Assembly (NCBI RefSeq): GCF_000421845.1
Contig: NZ_ATXU01000001.1
Coordinates: forward strand, 310,001 to 374,000
Length of the DNA: 64,000 bases
Origin: Leucobacter chironomi DSM 19883
GTDB lineage: Bacteria > Actinomycetota > Actinomycetes > Actinomycetales > Microbacteriaceae
Reading direction: 5' to 3'
Shown: piece after piece, positions 20,601 to 25,743 of the stretch
Layout: each line of letters opens with the position of its first letter
Position numbering within the stretch: the first letter of the stretch is position 1
Position numbers and translations under genes: made by a program
The notes under the pieces: model-generated
The model's database searches: none
What the model saw: only the letters and a program-made list of their open reading frames with translations
Told to the model about the DNA's origin: nothing

Positions 20601-21890
20601 GTTCTGCTTGGTCGTGTGCGAGAAGGTGAAGTCGTAGCTGGGCACCACGATCTCGCGCTCGACGAGCCGGGTCTTCGCCCAGTTGGCGGTCTTCGCGAAC
20701 AGCACGTTCGTGATGGCGGTGACCTTGAACTTCGTGGGCGGGCTCGGGAAGCCCTGCCGGCTCAGCGGCAGCGAGATGAGGTACTTGCGTTCGCTGGCGT
20801 CGCCTGGGGTGATCGGCTGCTTGTTCGCGCCGTGCTCGCGATCGATCGTGATCATGCCCGTGCCCGAGTAGGTGTACGGGATCTCATCGGTGAGCTCGCT
20901 CTCGCCGTCCCAGTCGGTCACGTCGTAGATGAGGATGCCGCCCTCGCCGGGCACGCCCACGAACTGCCCCGAGGTGTAGTCGCGGTCCGGGTTGGCCGTC
21001 GGCGTTCCGCCCTCGTTGTGCACCCACCGGTTGATGTCGAAGGGGATGATGCCGTTGACGCTGCTGGCGGTGGAGTCGATGTCGAAGGTCACCGAGTAGC
21101 CGTCGATGTTCGCGGCCGGGTTCTCCGAGGTGTTCGAGAGGGTGTACATGTAGTCGATGTACTGGTAGCGATCCCAGATCGGCACCAGGTCCGAGCCGCC
21201 GCCGGGCACGTACGACTCGATGCCGGTCTCCCAGTGCAGGTCGGATGAGATCACCGAGACGCGCGACTCGTCGTCGAGCTCGTGCGGGGTGCTCCACGAC
21301 GAGCCCTCGACACGGTTGAACATCTCGTACGAGACGAATCCGTTGAGTTCGAAGGTCGTGCCCTCGGGCACGCCGCCGTAGGGGCCATCCGTGCCGTCGT
21401 TGTAGGTGGTGAGGTAGATGTCGAAGGCGGGGTTCGTGCCGGCGCCGAGGTCGCCGTCGTACTCCATGACGATCGCGCCGCCCCGCATCGTCGTGTCCGA
21501 GATGACGTTCCAGCCGCCGCCGGCGCTCACGCGGCCCTGCACGCCGAGCTTGCTGGGTGCGCGATCCCGAGGAAGCACCCGGTACTCGCCGGTGGCCTCG
21601 TCGTATTCGAGCGACGGCAGGTGGATCGCCACACGCACGCCGCTCGCGGCGCCCGACGCCCAGCCCGGCACGAGGCGGTAGTTCAGTCGCGTCTCCGTGC
21701 CCGTCGAGAGCACGCTGGCCTTCGGGTTGAGGTATCCGGGCTCGCCCGCGCTCACGGTGCCGTTGAGCGTGACGCTCGGCAGTTCGTCGGCGACCGCCGC
21801 GGGGATTGCACTGACCCCGCCGAGCACATCGGTGAACGCCAAGAGCACAGCGAGTACGCCAGTGACCACCACTGAGAAGATCTTCTTCAA
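5610..21890 (-). CDS. Giant sortase-anchored surface protein with SdrD-B-like repeats
   Basis: About 5,426 residues (roughly 580 kDa), secreted and probably linked to the wall. The N terminus is a signal peptide (MKKIFSVVVTGVLAVLLAF, then cleavage after AVA near residue 35). Residues about 35-4090 are a long Thr/Asn/Asp-rich beta-type region containing tandem modules, for example two of about 165 residues near 610 and 776. Residues about 4095-5360 hold eight SdrD-B-like repeats. The C terminus has LALTG (about 5387-5391), a hydrophobic helix and an RRQRRARG tail, i.e. an LAXTG signal of the type used by class E sortases. Only four cysteines are seen. I choose the TTG at 21890, giving MKKIF with GGGG 8 nt upstream; TTG at 21896 is the alternative. 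Likely an adhesin, biofilm or fibre protein. No sortase gene is in the window. Confidence 0.88.
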   Translation of the reverse strand: MKKIFSVVVTGVLAVLLAFTDVLGGVSAIPAAVADELPSVTLNGTVSAGEPGYLNPKASVLSTGTETRLNYRLVPGWASGAASGVRVAIHLPSLEYDEATGEYRVLPRDRAPSKLGVQGRVSAGGGWNVISDTTMRGGAIVMEYDGDLGAGTNPAFDIYLTTYNDGTDGPYGGVPEGTTFELNGFVSYEMFNRVEGSSWSTPHELDDESRVSVISSDLHWETGIESYVPGGGSDLVPIWDRYQYIDYMYTLSNTSENPAANIDGYSVTFDIDSTASSVNGIIPFDINRWVHNEGGTPTANPDRDYTSGQFVGVPGEGGILIYDVTDWDGESELTDEIPYTYSGTGMITIDREHGANKQPITPGDASERKYLISLPLSRQGFPSPPTKFKVTAITNVLFAKTANWAKTRLVEREIVVPSYDFTFSHTTKQNDVVYGYETYNEITNLTSASNAPVFDPRIDYGVDPDFAVDRVTYEFDQADTDFEKAEIVYSYTDEKTGEKVTQTLQPAQREEDGAGLVTLTFDLSELNELDWDRQLSFSLTDRVDPGETLPVTIKIFGEPYRVGPMNSEATVVYIEKIASNDDFGENTTYTEVEHEAKRDVSFNVIYPKEVVPSIQVSVDGKGPRATVPWNSTSTIDFLFGVNDTVAANSTTTLVLNSGAERLKDAELILKEALFAQAENVRVKYETLAGKVEELDLSEYSGTGDLRIALPAGVAKVFIDTDELSSNGAVNFVSVAARVGDNLDKQHTVTAEIRTYQPKPYDKDTKRQATGTIDIQLPNELVPAVDVVGVYGASKTQTTTHVGYESRFGVEYKLDTRGVNSPSSEYVIDMLKATKTGSLVFSKIALQSPYLDNASDIRIVFVDAAGAKQEFTQAEVAAGDVTLGDIAKIIITGEDLSLQGLQTIAIVEYDADIEMGSSQTVRATFTGTQEPPYTVEKTATKNNQITVRETKTGVKVEGVNQVTRGLGAGSSYSMEIYRPWSCDSYTCVIHDYTLDQGYKSLGGFTSTITRPTAAYDNNNQRVSVDVNLPFEHFDLYYLKIREEMRPYIDTVEIYRMVDGKEELWKTVPGSEWVENTQEGSRFWRINTARPDMADDQLFVTHPSVAGVQDHPYYKEAWDADVRPEAPVSRVAVKLQFTRDSNDALPQMAGTQNDVVEYMGRFHSSSVTGKKPTVLTSTDRIGLKTVLTRTATHSVNSLVGYPVAETSTGANDTTSLPDKVIPMGRIGEYLASIRNVNTYQPSRSYCLGHGPNLHVPVATEADEWLCTYDPASFHDELIYEFTYPASPKDDAVYNLEAKYFTIADSTTMKYLTGVRAFDERGDSVEIRFDAPLSAAARFDYDNTQARGIHDDGDGTFTVSFGENGGYPKRFEAVFSKAAGFGERTAEIDGAAADTLGASLAEVDVRVGGIVNGNKALRGTTKLYRVPDDTGTKTLMSTTSATLTGYTPKLGAKLSMVINDGVTKVYDYAANGTDPNTTRVAVGIENSSEADIKDAVINVRPDAAFRTRAVEIPSDIFAGDWSVQSVVVSQGTKHVTLDLADFTDRGDGFHVFELQPLFDDGTLTTQDVPVSLGGTATLRKQHLDNIAVKFVAKDATVGLWGSLTRANSVDPLPTKMREGGDVFLAGVWVDEETGGPSWQSKPSFVTDRTKGGNETLMYHTSFNTNAVVTSYNTISVSAGAANNSDKPTLTLSSASGHPAPRLYTRVARMETHAVHLQQNFERAADPALFYDADTGAQIDYRNMAVGDTTKVLYELRNVGGTAPADDAPGALPVFRPVAHIEAPAGLRISDVQASSDFMRGNPNREARLSEGPNTAVEVAPGDVTIATPNTKRADVSFDVTLNDRESVFFYVEFTAVNDFGAALGATQGKTPQWNAYARPAYTHHFMSYDSTGVNGTRITGTTTTKNYDGDSFAEHLGQVQNHLYRYSDPNQLVIESRFDRENVSGETMTLTVKNIRNEILHDNTDLDLNIALDAGALGAFELTGFPAPQYPAGFTGTFGATETGVAEPKVFFKHGSDWVPVADFDPDVHKMAAINELRVSYGTVPAVDPATGATFEAQPFTIPGIGHWRSAGAATTKSYVISSQARTTLTHQDDAWQPVASYTYLASASQRVYKAIPTVEFNIQSFGSAAEAAASYSGSRVGKTDYVAGDEVFYRLTAKNHTSRQGTSTDTPYGKAPLRHPVIFDKLPEYLQAELSQHVHGGELDVQAAIDAGALQIVVRDEAGQPRAFTPPKVTVEAATGLDIAGSQTFNKAGHNNGWGLLSNAEPLNTTANPADEIDFQVFTYDFQDETLGRGEQIEIIYPSQVRTDIPLPRADYADGTPVFAPLFGWYSSNVPVANSAMNTSMDMASLLHDAGITGNRGHEMTDLEFLSNSYSWQPGSNAQRRHPNNSSGSNLQTTFYDETANKQKSHPAYLREAYAAGNDRYKNDLYLTFAAADLEDNFRFASKGRVNDGAVLSDERILWAQDGMQLSRAWLYGASEMLPAVKRGAYGTDAANFYEHDGTLNSYNRHRLGYTPYVDDPYTYAVELHERFTVRLHAANLGDREVESGLLYTEILPLGITPYDEDGKLIGITAVGGNGNSIPSTFEVIQSPDDDQGYRAPAQSQEAGTYKTATLDDGVPYVVQVKVATPLTGMFNAPGSSANDKYQRVDIGVRVYEERPPATAADATRLANISYWHDQFTLTSIEEEEYLEIYGATYGGFSAGINQNNTWRYPNDGMSQGIEVNDLAYYFGSYTSYFAVEPWGAYIRGLNAQGTTTTSSGKPAIVTGDQIAMRKPTLRVWTSSEKDEYASGIDPTIQDFSLELYEEFTLHSTVENQQLEVLGEYNRVNSGYNYYSGDNLNQDIWLYAPQTIGGARGSWFEPTVTIALPYGVAPVLEDGSYGRYYRDLDEQQNVEFTATVNNVTYRSTTVDKPVTEFFDVRVEIVESTAGKRFVLHFTVNEDRAADVAYGQSLVISPRVVTIDTPTFGPDTDDTRYQEVLAFANTERPVFNPIVSGRYTTGSPTSLTERDQATGYPYVKSSNGQTITANDRTRRDTTSTWSSNMGVLKVTERLISATKGYQGDTDISLNSNVAWTEPGETFSPEGAADKHPKSGAYGGTLLNLRKPSITNVTKVAAYPGAPEAETIRVDAAGKYWYTTEVTNAPEQIVNPYEKIKTAGDVHNSRFVVTHHVTEFAEATGEVRLQIGGDIYDRAAFEALGYTVERATPAVSEVGERKRIQWLVTPPANERGTRGELQSGESFKLLYEVQLVDGYEDNVVSEDPVWKTDDLIVDSYVSLITDDTSLIPADADPAQRPEDFIVQSAASMGYRSYASDAGSSLDIDGNGDLDGRYAADEAQVEILKPRAEVRVNTTRPRIAYSNGMSGDNYFNSSDTIEYLVTHAKNSGSGLKEFVVENILPTHLSNDSTVSLSGHPVSTTTMYLTSGAWELPQATLDHLAADGTDIDDAFRSYVYVSHELAENGYEGGAWKLLNPGGSSILANERLTLDSGAERADVKKFRVVVKALQPERYLVPQGLRLDVDADPVADGKQSVLETDPTNQSIEQYPASVTDAAVKVGMRASSTAKSTLFVYGTAQAWGNYVSTSVSKLAQSQTRSYLTPSRPVVNVKYDALYYRSDSTRPQGERFGWSDIMAIAPKSSPHLKFTGEFINADDTMWSRDEDNTYSADTLVDPFVTFQLPTVMESGGAFKYVPADEITPDHPLSDEHRSRYSLTAQEKNLWTWKLVRADGSEASPDSHLKHTDLYAGPWPGFDRNVISIWFEGNVYPGDKIVVEFIGSVDAYSPGADAEDLKSRAVVTNSTGLLYPLNSQQNSGNRLGYSTDYSDFNKNSLMNDRLVFSERTLFQYETYDNFGKRKIAYSDLNRAGTVAPEMTPVREGGDFSFEVSVDNSKESGDRAYPYPILYDVLPFSGDTSISNATLQRGSQYSAWLQGDGMKLEREGAEKKTYQPNEYTVFVGPFTKQGGKIVDAAMVPHADAGSESFFDALGTPGVPSTVRDRHFVALDELKAEPELLKRAKTLLVLFNNPNEQLPGQSKLKFTYQMKAPLNAPAYLEQFDGADRKPSAALWNSFMATQRVSRFIPQESNMAGSFVTEKRDHVYLGNYVWHDVNYNGVQDEGDPFVDGNGRTLLEPSKDLDFDGEIDDPGINGVRVTLLTPKGYNVDALGNPIHRVGAQWEVVDEATGKSVLDEVFQQPIRSEGPLTTLTETDYHGNDGYYTFSNIQPGDYRVMLEFPQEYDSFSATTTEVFKRAGVTVYAPGEQLDVPAEVDDAALVTITDAARVDTATSDEERMSFDFGVAQTLRVGGTVFAEDIDTLDGYQAGPGEPGIAGYHVYLKRMNGDTAVDAYGEPMVAVTDAQGKYAFDVLPVDREYYIEVTDRNDGFNPEWVVSPFVHHIDPFAEATDNDGLNEKGTKVVKTNTLRFDLEGLFESGFADRESVSIGFYEKSTSGVIGNRVWDDLDRDGVQDDGEPGIAGQALALQQYVRPAGGEWTRTGFTQSTVSNADGYYYFTKVPSAVFEAGEPVETRYQVVVDRLVDGYTFALAHQGSGADAAEFDSDFFPNGTMHRTAKVGDNLVSIGDFDEATGVMYGINDNTVDLGLVAHARSSLSGEVFIDTDGDGVKNDAAKAENRYTATLEVLHQGAWVEAKQDAQGLMIEPAVAQSTDPAIRSTAVSAYSFENLHIMDSVERVPYEYRVRVTEIPLWQDVTKLHVGSDPARDNDFVHDARTIANSAVSDARILGELQQGQLHPIETFTGVPAVNVDLGLAELETEATIGDRIWHDRDGDGVQDAGEPGLVGVEVVLNRVVAGALVPVDRTRTGADGAYEFTAEVADTDPTSPGYQTPHVYAVEFNLTSRQSLSPTVVDGAATESKFSNLEVAGAARYDHGVQDPRHTAVSEEIVLVEADANGYARYDTLESTELIDGGVLVHESVRVIGDTVYDDRDRDGVQSAGEPGIGGLTVKLFKLNRDTGLWEASQGAGDSSSTITDASGRYRFEVEVADLDKDSPHYREAEEYRVLVEAPANMRLVEIGNVFFYQSTVDVDGIAIAKPFSYVLTDPVSLVDAGADGVDLATARDVLTADAGFAVYDTSVVVGGRVWDDADLNGLQDAGEVGVAGRTAVLWELVDGEWQETEDLAGRSRVVTGADGIYAFEVSPTRYEEHEPGFLAPREYRVTVEREGYHVWSPLNVGDDPTIDSDVQAAEPEFGTRYTGVTHSFVIADHANGVIDIASVRDDRAMDIGLKVYDHEVIVGGAVWNDIDEDGRQQHSEPALPGQRVTLWERIDDEWRIVEDARGRSTQLTDDAGRYEFEVHPTSYDEESEAFLQPREYRTTVGVPQGYRLSGGSLTAELEDELVVSANAQISELDEDGKVDLAVSRDDLTLGFPFAAVPEPALALTGARSILVIGVLVLALGAVAVLIGVRRQRRARGSEEA
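5613..5732 (-). other. C-terminal cell-wall sorting signal (LALTG, membrane helix, positive tail)
   Basis: The LALTG codons are at 5718-5732. A hydrophobic stretch (ILVIGVLVLALGAVAVLIGV) and the basic tail RRQRRARG follow. LAXTG rather than LPXTG is the pattern recognised by sortase E in high-GC actinobacteria. Confidence 0.82.
5830..9611 (-). repeat. Array of eight SdrD-B-like domains in the giant protein
   Basis: Eight divergent protein repeats of about 145-200 residues. Their openings lie near nucleotides 9605, 8995, 8552, 8080, 7580, 7100, 6623 and 6151. Most open with VW(D/H/N)D followed by a D-x-D-x-D-G loop such as DRDGDGVQD and then GEPGI.G, the SdrD-B signature. Domains 2 and 4 are degenerate (EDIDTLDGYQ; IDTDGDGVKN). 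DNA identity between units is low, so this is an old duplication. Confidence 0.85.
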
Positions 21891-22112
21891 TTGCAATTCC
21901 CCCGGCTGCAGGCAGCCCCCTATAACAGCCGGGTCGAAGAGATCCAGCTGAGATCACGATCGGCGCCGCCATGCCCGGGGCGCCTGACGAAATCGTCGTT
22001 GTCATGCCAACTGTCACCGCGATTTCGCTGCACTCATCCTATGAGAGAATTCAGCGCTCCACCAACCGATTCGTCGGCGTCCGCTCTGGCCCTCGATGCC
22101 CGACCCTGTAGG

Positions 22113-22135
22113 GCGCCTCGCCGCGAGCGAGGCGC
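22113..22135. terminator. 9-bp stem hairpin
   Basis: GCGCCTCGC, loop CGCGA, GCGAGGCGC; perfect stem, no U tract on either strand. Possibly a terminator or structured mRNA element. Confidence 0.35.
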
Positions 22136-22257
22136 GCGATGCGAAGCCTCTCGGCGGGCTGTCATTTTCCCGCCACGGCCTCTCCACCGCTTCCAGGCAC
22201 ATTTTGTCGCCCGTCGGGCGGCGGTGACGCAGGCCGGCGAACCGACTCCACGTCTGA

Positions 22258-22278
22258 GGCCGCGAGCCACTCGCGGCC
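22258..22278. terminator. 9-bp stem hairpin downstream of ychF
   Basis: GGCCGCGAG, loop CCA, CTCGCGGCC; perfect stem about 200 nt past the ychF stop codon. No U tract. Confidence 0.35.
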
Positions 22279-22476
22279 TACGCGACCTTCTCAGCTCCCG
22301 GGGATTCGTCTCCGTCGGGGCATACCTCTTCCAGCAGATGGGCGAGCCGAGCCCGGTCTGCGCGCAGCCCCCGCCCGAACGAGAAGCCGATCACCGGCTC
22401 AAGCACCCGTGCGATCCCACGCAGTCGCACCTCCAAGCACGCCCCAGCTCGAGGATCTCATCTACGCTGATTTCTC

Positions 22477-23550
22477 CTAGACGTTGAACCGCCACTCGCA
22501 GACGTCGCCGTCCTGCATCACGTAGTCCTTGCCCTCCATGCGCGCCTTGCCCTTCGCACGGGCCTCGGCCACCGATCCGCACTCCACGAGGTCTTCGAAG
22601 GAGATGATCTCGCCCTTGATGAAGCCCTTCTCGAAGTCGGTGTGGATCGCGCCGGCAGCCTGGGGGGCGGTCGCACCCTTCTTGATGGTCCAGGCGCGGG
22701 CCTCCTTGGGGCCGGCGGTGAGGTAGGTCTGCAGGCCGAGGGTATCGAAGCCGACGCGGGCGAGCTGATCCAGCCCGCTCTCCTCCTGGCCGATGGAGGC
22801 CAGCAGTTCGGCGGCGTCTTCGGCGTCGAGTTCGATGAGCTCGCTCTCGATCTTGGCGTCGAGGAAGATCGCCTTTGCGGGCGCGACGAGCGCGGCGAGC
22901 TCGTCGAGGCGGGCGCGATCCTGCAGCACGGTCTCGTCGACGTTGAAGACGTAGAGGAACGGCTTCGCGGTGAGCAGCCCGAGCTCCTTGATCGGCTCGA
23001 GGTCGATGCCGGCGTGCGAGAGCACCTGACCGTCGTCGAGCGCGGCGCGGGCGGCCTTCGCGGTCTCGACGACCGAGGCGTCGATCTTCTTGTTCTTGAG
23101 CTCCTTCTCAAGGCGCACGATGGCCTTGTCGAGGGTCTGCATGTCGGCGATGATCAGCTCGGTGTTGATCGTCTCCATGTCGCTCGCCGGGTCGACGGCG
23201 CCGTCGACGTGCACCACGTCGGGGTCGCTGAAGCCGCGCACTACCTGCGCGATCGCGTCGGCCTCGCGGATGTTCGCGAGGAACTGGTTGCCGAGGCCTT
23301 CGCCCTCGCTCGCGCCGCGCACGATGCCGGCGATGTCGACGAAGCTGACGGGTGCGGGCAGGATCCGCTCACTGCCGAAGATCTCGGCGAGCTTGTCGAG
23401 GCGCGCGTCGGGCAGGTTCACCACGCCCACGTTCGGCTCGATGGTGGCGAACGGATAGTTCGCGGCGAGCGCGTCGTTCTGGGTGAGTGCGTTGAAGAGG
23501 GTGGACTTGCCCACGTTGGGGAGTCCCACGATGCCGATTGTCAGAGCCAC
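22477..23550 (-). CDS. ychF: Redox-regulated ATPase YchF (Obg-family)
   Basis: A 357-residue Obg-family P-loop protein that prefers ATP, binds ribosomes and affects stress responses. The G1 loop is GLPNVGKSTLFNALT at residues 6-20, the switch region has VDIAGIVRGASEGEGLGNQFL, the altered G4 is NVDE, and the C terminus is a TGS domain (AIHTDFEKGFIKGEII, then DYVMQDGDVCEWRFNV). Length and end match the family. The start is a GTG at 23550 with a TAGGAT box ending 8 nt upstream. The adjacency to the ispH/xseAB block resembles M. tuberculosis Rv1112-Rv1107c. Confidence 0.96.
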   Translation of the reverse strand: MALTIGIVGLPNVGKSTLFNALTQNDALAANYPFATIEPNVGVVNLPDARLDKLAEIFGSERILPAPVSFVDIAGIVRGASEGEGLGNQFLANIREADAIAQVVRGFSDPDVVHVDGAVDPASDMETINTELIIADMQTLDKAIVRLEKELKNKKIDASVVETAKAARAALDDGQVLSHAGIDLEPIKELGLLTAKPFLYVFNVDETVLQDRARLDELAALVAPAKAIFLDAKIESELIELDAEDAAELLASIGQEESGLDQLARVGFDTLGLQTYLTAGPKEARAWTIKKGATAPQAAGAIHTDFEKGFIKGEIISFEDLVECGSVAEARAKGKARMEGKDYVMQDGDVCEWRFNV

Positions 23551-23558
23551 GAGGGTCC

Positions 23559-23564
23559 ATCCTA
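23559..23564 (-). promoter_or_regulatory. -10 box of near-leaderless ychF transcript
   Basis: TAGGAT on the minus strand, 8 nt before the GTG at 23550. Confidence 0.4.
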
Positions 23565-23759
23565 CCCGTCACCCGGGTACTTCGCCGCTGGTGCGGCCGC
23601 AACGTGCGCTGGGGCCCGCTGTTTCGGATCTCTCCGGCATTTCGGAAGCAATCGGCCTTTCTGCCCCGAAACACCGATGATGTCCGTCGAAGCATCGCAG
23701 TGCGCCCGCACGACTGCCTCGCGCCCGTGAATGTCAGACGCGTGTGACACCCTAGATGC

Positions 23760-24344
23760 GTGCCCGTCGACTTCACCGCCATCGATTTCGAGACCGCCAA
23801 CAGCCATCCCTCCTCGGCCTGCGCGGTCGGCATGGTGCGCGTGCGCGAGGGGCGCGTGGTGGATCGCGTGGAGTGGCTGATCCGCCCGCCGGAGGCGCAC
23901 GCCGCTTTCCTTCCCTTCAACATCAAGATCCACGGCATCACCGCCGAGATGGTCTCCGAGGCCCGCGACTGGGCCGGCCAACTGGCCGAACTGCGCGACT
24001 TCATCGGCGACGACGTCGCGGTGGCCCACAACGCGAGCTTCGACATGGGCGTGATCCGGGCGGCCTGCGCCGAGACCATCACGCCAACACCTCGGCTGCG
24101 CTACCTGTGCAGCGTGCAGGTGTCGCGCAAGACCTACGAGATCCCATCGCACCGGCTCCCCCTCGCGGCCGAGGCGGCCGGGTTCGGCGAGTTCGCGCAC
24201 CACGACGCGCTCGCCGACGCCGAGGCCTGCGCCGCGATCATCTCCGATGCGGCGCGACGGCACGAGGCGGGCGACGTGGCCGCGCTCGCCAAGAAGACGG
24301 GGCTGCGCATCCAACAGCTCAAGGCGATCCCCCTCAAACTCTGA
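23760..24344 (+). CDS. DnaQ-like 3'-5' exonuclease (DEDDh)
   Basis: A 194-residue DnaQ-type exonuclease, like the polymerase III epsilon proofreading subunit but stand-alone. Exo I is AIDFETAN near the N terminus (catalytic Asp and Glu), Exo II is AHNASFDMGVI, and Exo III is HHDALADAEACA (His and Asp); together they complete the DEDDh set. The short C terminus (LAKKTGLRIQQLKAIPLKL) has no BRCT or extra domain. It probably trims 3' ends in repair or RNA metabolism. The GTG at 23760 lacks a clear ribosome site. rmuC follows 44 nt downstream. Confidence 0.85.
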   Translation: MPVDFTAIDFETANSHPSSACAVGMVRVREGRVVDRVEWLIRPPEAHAAFLPFNIKIHGITAEMVSEARDWAGQLAELRDFIGDDVAVAHNASFDMGVIRAACAETITPTPRLRYLCSVQVSRKTYEIPSHRLPLAAEAAGFGEFAHHDALADAEACAAIISDAARRHEAGDVAALAKKTGLRIQQLKAIPLKL

Positions 24345-24388
24345 TCGGCCGAGCCGAGAATGTCAGTGGTCCCTGAGACGATGTCGGC

Positions 24389-25666
24389 ATGACCGTTCCC
24401 ACTCTTCTCCTGATCGTCGTCGCAGCGCTCATCTTCGGCGTCGCGGGCTTCGCCATCGGGCGCCGAGCCGCCGCTCCCGCCGCAGCGCAGCGTATCGCCG
24501 AGATCGAGGCGCGGGCCGCGCACGAGCGCACTCTGGCCGTGCAGCAGGCCAGGCTCGACGCCGAATCGGGGGCGCGCCTGCTGCGCGAAGAGCTCGCCGC
24601 CGCCGAGACCCGGGTGCAGGGGCTCGAGGATCGGCTGCGCGACGCGCACGAGCACGCCAGGCAGCGCTCCGAACTCGACCGCGACGAGCAGCGGGTGCTG
24701 CAGCAGCTGGCACCGCTGCGCGACAGCCTGGGCAAGCTCGAGACCACGGTCACCGCGCTGGAGCAGCAGCGCGCCTCGCAGCACGGCGAGCTGGCCGAGC
24801 AACTGCGGCAGGCGGCGCGAGCCGAGGAGAAGCTGCGCGGCACGGCCGAGAGCCTGGCCGCCGCGCTGCGCTCGAACACCACGCGCGGCCTCTGGGGCGA
24901 GACCCAGCTGCGCCGCATCATCGAGGCCGCGGGCATGATCGAGCACGTCGACTTCGAGGTGCAGCAGCATCTCACCTCCGAGAACGGCGCCGCGCGCCCC
25001 GACCTCGTCGTGCGCCTGCCCGGCGGCAAGAGCATCGCGATCGATGCGAAGGTGCCGTTCGACGCCCACCTCGAGGCGCAGCACGTCGACGACGAGACCC
25101 GGCGCGCGGCCCTGCTCGGGCGGCATGCGAAGGCCCTGCGCGAGCACATCCTCGCGCTGAGCAATCGCAGCTACTGGTCCGCGCTCCCCGATTCCCCCGA
25201 GCTCGTCGTCGCCTTCGTGCCCAGCGAATCGCTCCTGTCGAGCGCGCTCGACACCGACCCGCTGCTGCTGGAGTACGCCTTCGAGCGGCGCGTGGCCCTC
25301 GCCTCCCCGGTGAGCCTCTGGGCCATTCTCAAATCGATCGCCCACAGCTGGCGCCAGGAGTCGCTCACCGCCGAGGCGCGCACGCTGTTCGACCTCAGTC
25401 GCCAGCTGCACACCCGGCTCGGCCGCACCGCGACCCACCTCGACAAGCTCGGCCGAACCCTCTCGCGGGGCGTGCAAGACTACAACGCCTACGTCGGCTC
25501 GCTCGAACGCCAGGTGCTGCCCACCGCCCGCAAGATCGGCGCGCTCAACGGCGAGAAGATCGGCACTGAACCCGCGCAGCTCGACGACGCGGTGCGCCCG
25601 CTCATCGCCCCCGAACTGCGCCCCGACGGGGGTGATGAGAGCGACAACGCTGAGGCCCACAACTGA
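24389..25666 (+). CDS. rmuC: DNA recombination protein RmuC
   Basis: A 425-residue protein. An N-terminal membrane helix (about residues 3-23, LLLIVVAALIFGVAGFAIG) is followed by a long Glu/Arg/Gln-rich coiled coil (about 30-150). Then comes the RmuC nuclease-like domain: TTRGLWGETQLRRIIE, RPDLVVRLPGGKSIAIDAKVPFDA (PD-(D/E)XK-like core) and WRQESLTAEAR. RmuC limits inversions at short repeats and may act as a nuclease. Preceded by the DnaQ-like exonuclease, so the two may form a DNA-maintenance unit. Ends at a bidirectional hairpin. Confidence 0.93.
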   Translation: MTVPTLLLIVVAALIFGVAGFAIGRRAAAPAAAQRIAEIEARAAHERTLAVQQARLDAESGARLLREELAAAETRVQGLEDRLRDAHEHARQRSELDRDEQRVLQQLAPLRDSLGKLETTVTALEQQRASQHGELAEQLRQAARAEEKLRGTAESLAAALRSNTTRGLWGETQLRRIIEAAGMIEHVDFEVQQHLTSENGAARPDLVVRLPGGKSIAIDAKVPFDAHLEAQHVDDETRRAALLGRHAKALREHILALSNRSYWSALPDSPELVVAFVPSESLLSSALDTDPLLLEYAFERRVALASPVSLWAILKSIAHSWRQESLTAEARTLFDLSRQLHTRLGRTATHLDKLGRTLSRGVQDYNAYVGSLERQVLPTARKIGALNGEKIGTEPAQLDDAVRPLIAPELRPDGGDESDNAEAHN

Positions 25667-25704
25667 TCGAAGCCCCCAGGCGCGAGCGCCTGAGGGCTTC
25701 GATC
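25665..25704. terminator. Bidirectional terminator hairpin between rmuC and glpX
   Basis: An 18-bp stem with one mismatch: 25665-25682 against 25687-25704, loop CGAG. It sits between two convergent genes and overlaps the rmuC stop. No U tract follows on either side. Confidence 0.8.
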
Positions 25705-25743
25705 ATCAACCCCGCGAACTACGAGGTCGGGAGCTGAGCGGGA

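Larger units (their letters stand above)
21891..22476. other. Gene-free region with GC-rich hairpins
   Basis: 586 bp between the start of the giant gene and the end of ychF. I see no convincing gene: open frames here lack codon bias and ribosome sites. It holds two perfect 9-bp inverted repeats (listed separately) and CGCCCGTCGGGCG near 22208. TTATAG on the minus strand (21926-21921) could be a -10 box for the giant gene, but no matching -35 is clear. The region must contain that promoter and the ychF terminator. Confidence 0.5.

Noticed and set aside
14286-21248. 2,320-codon open frame antisense to the giant gene
   Set aside because: Same reason: low-complexity Val/Arg/Gly translation, no ribosome site, no domain.
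21891-22487. Possible 198-residue gene on the plus strand in the gene-free region
   Set aside because: Pro/Arg/Ser-rich, no ribosome site, passes through hairpins and into the ychF end.
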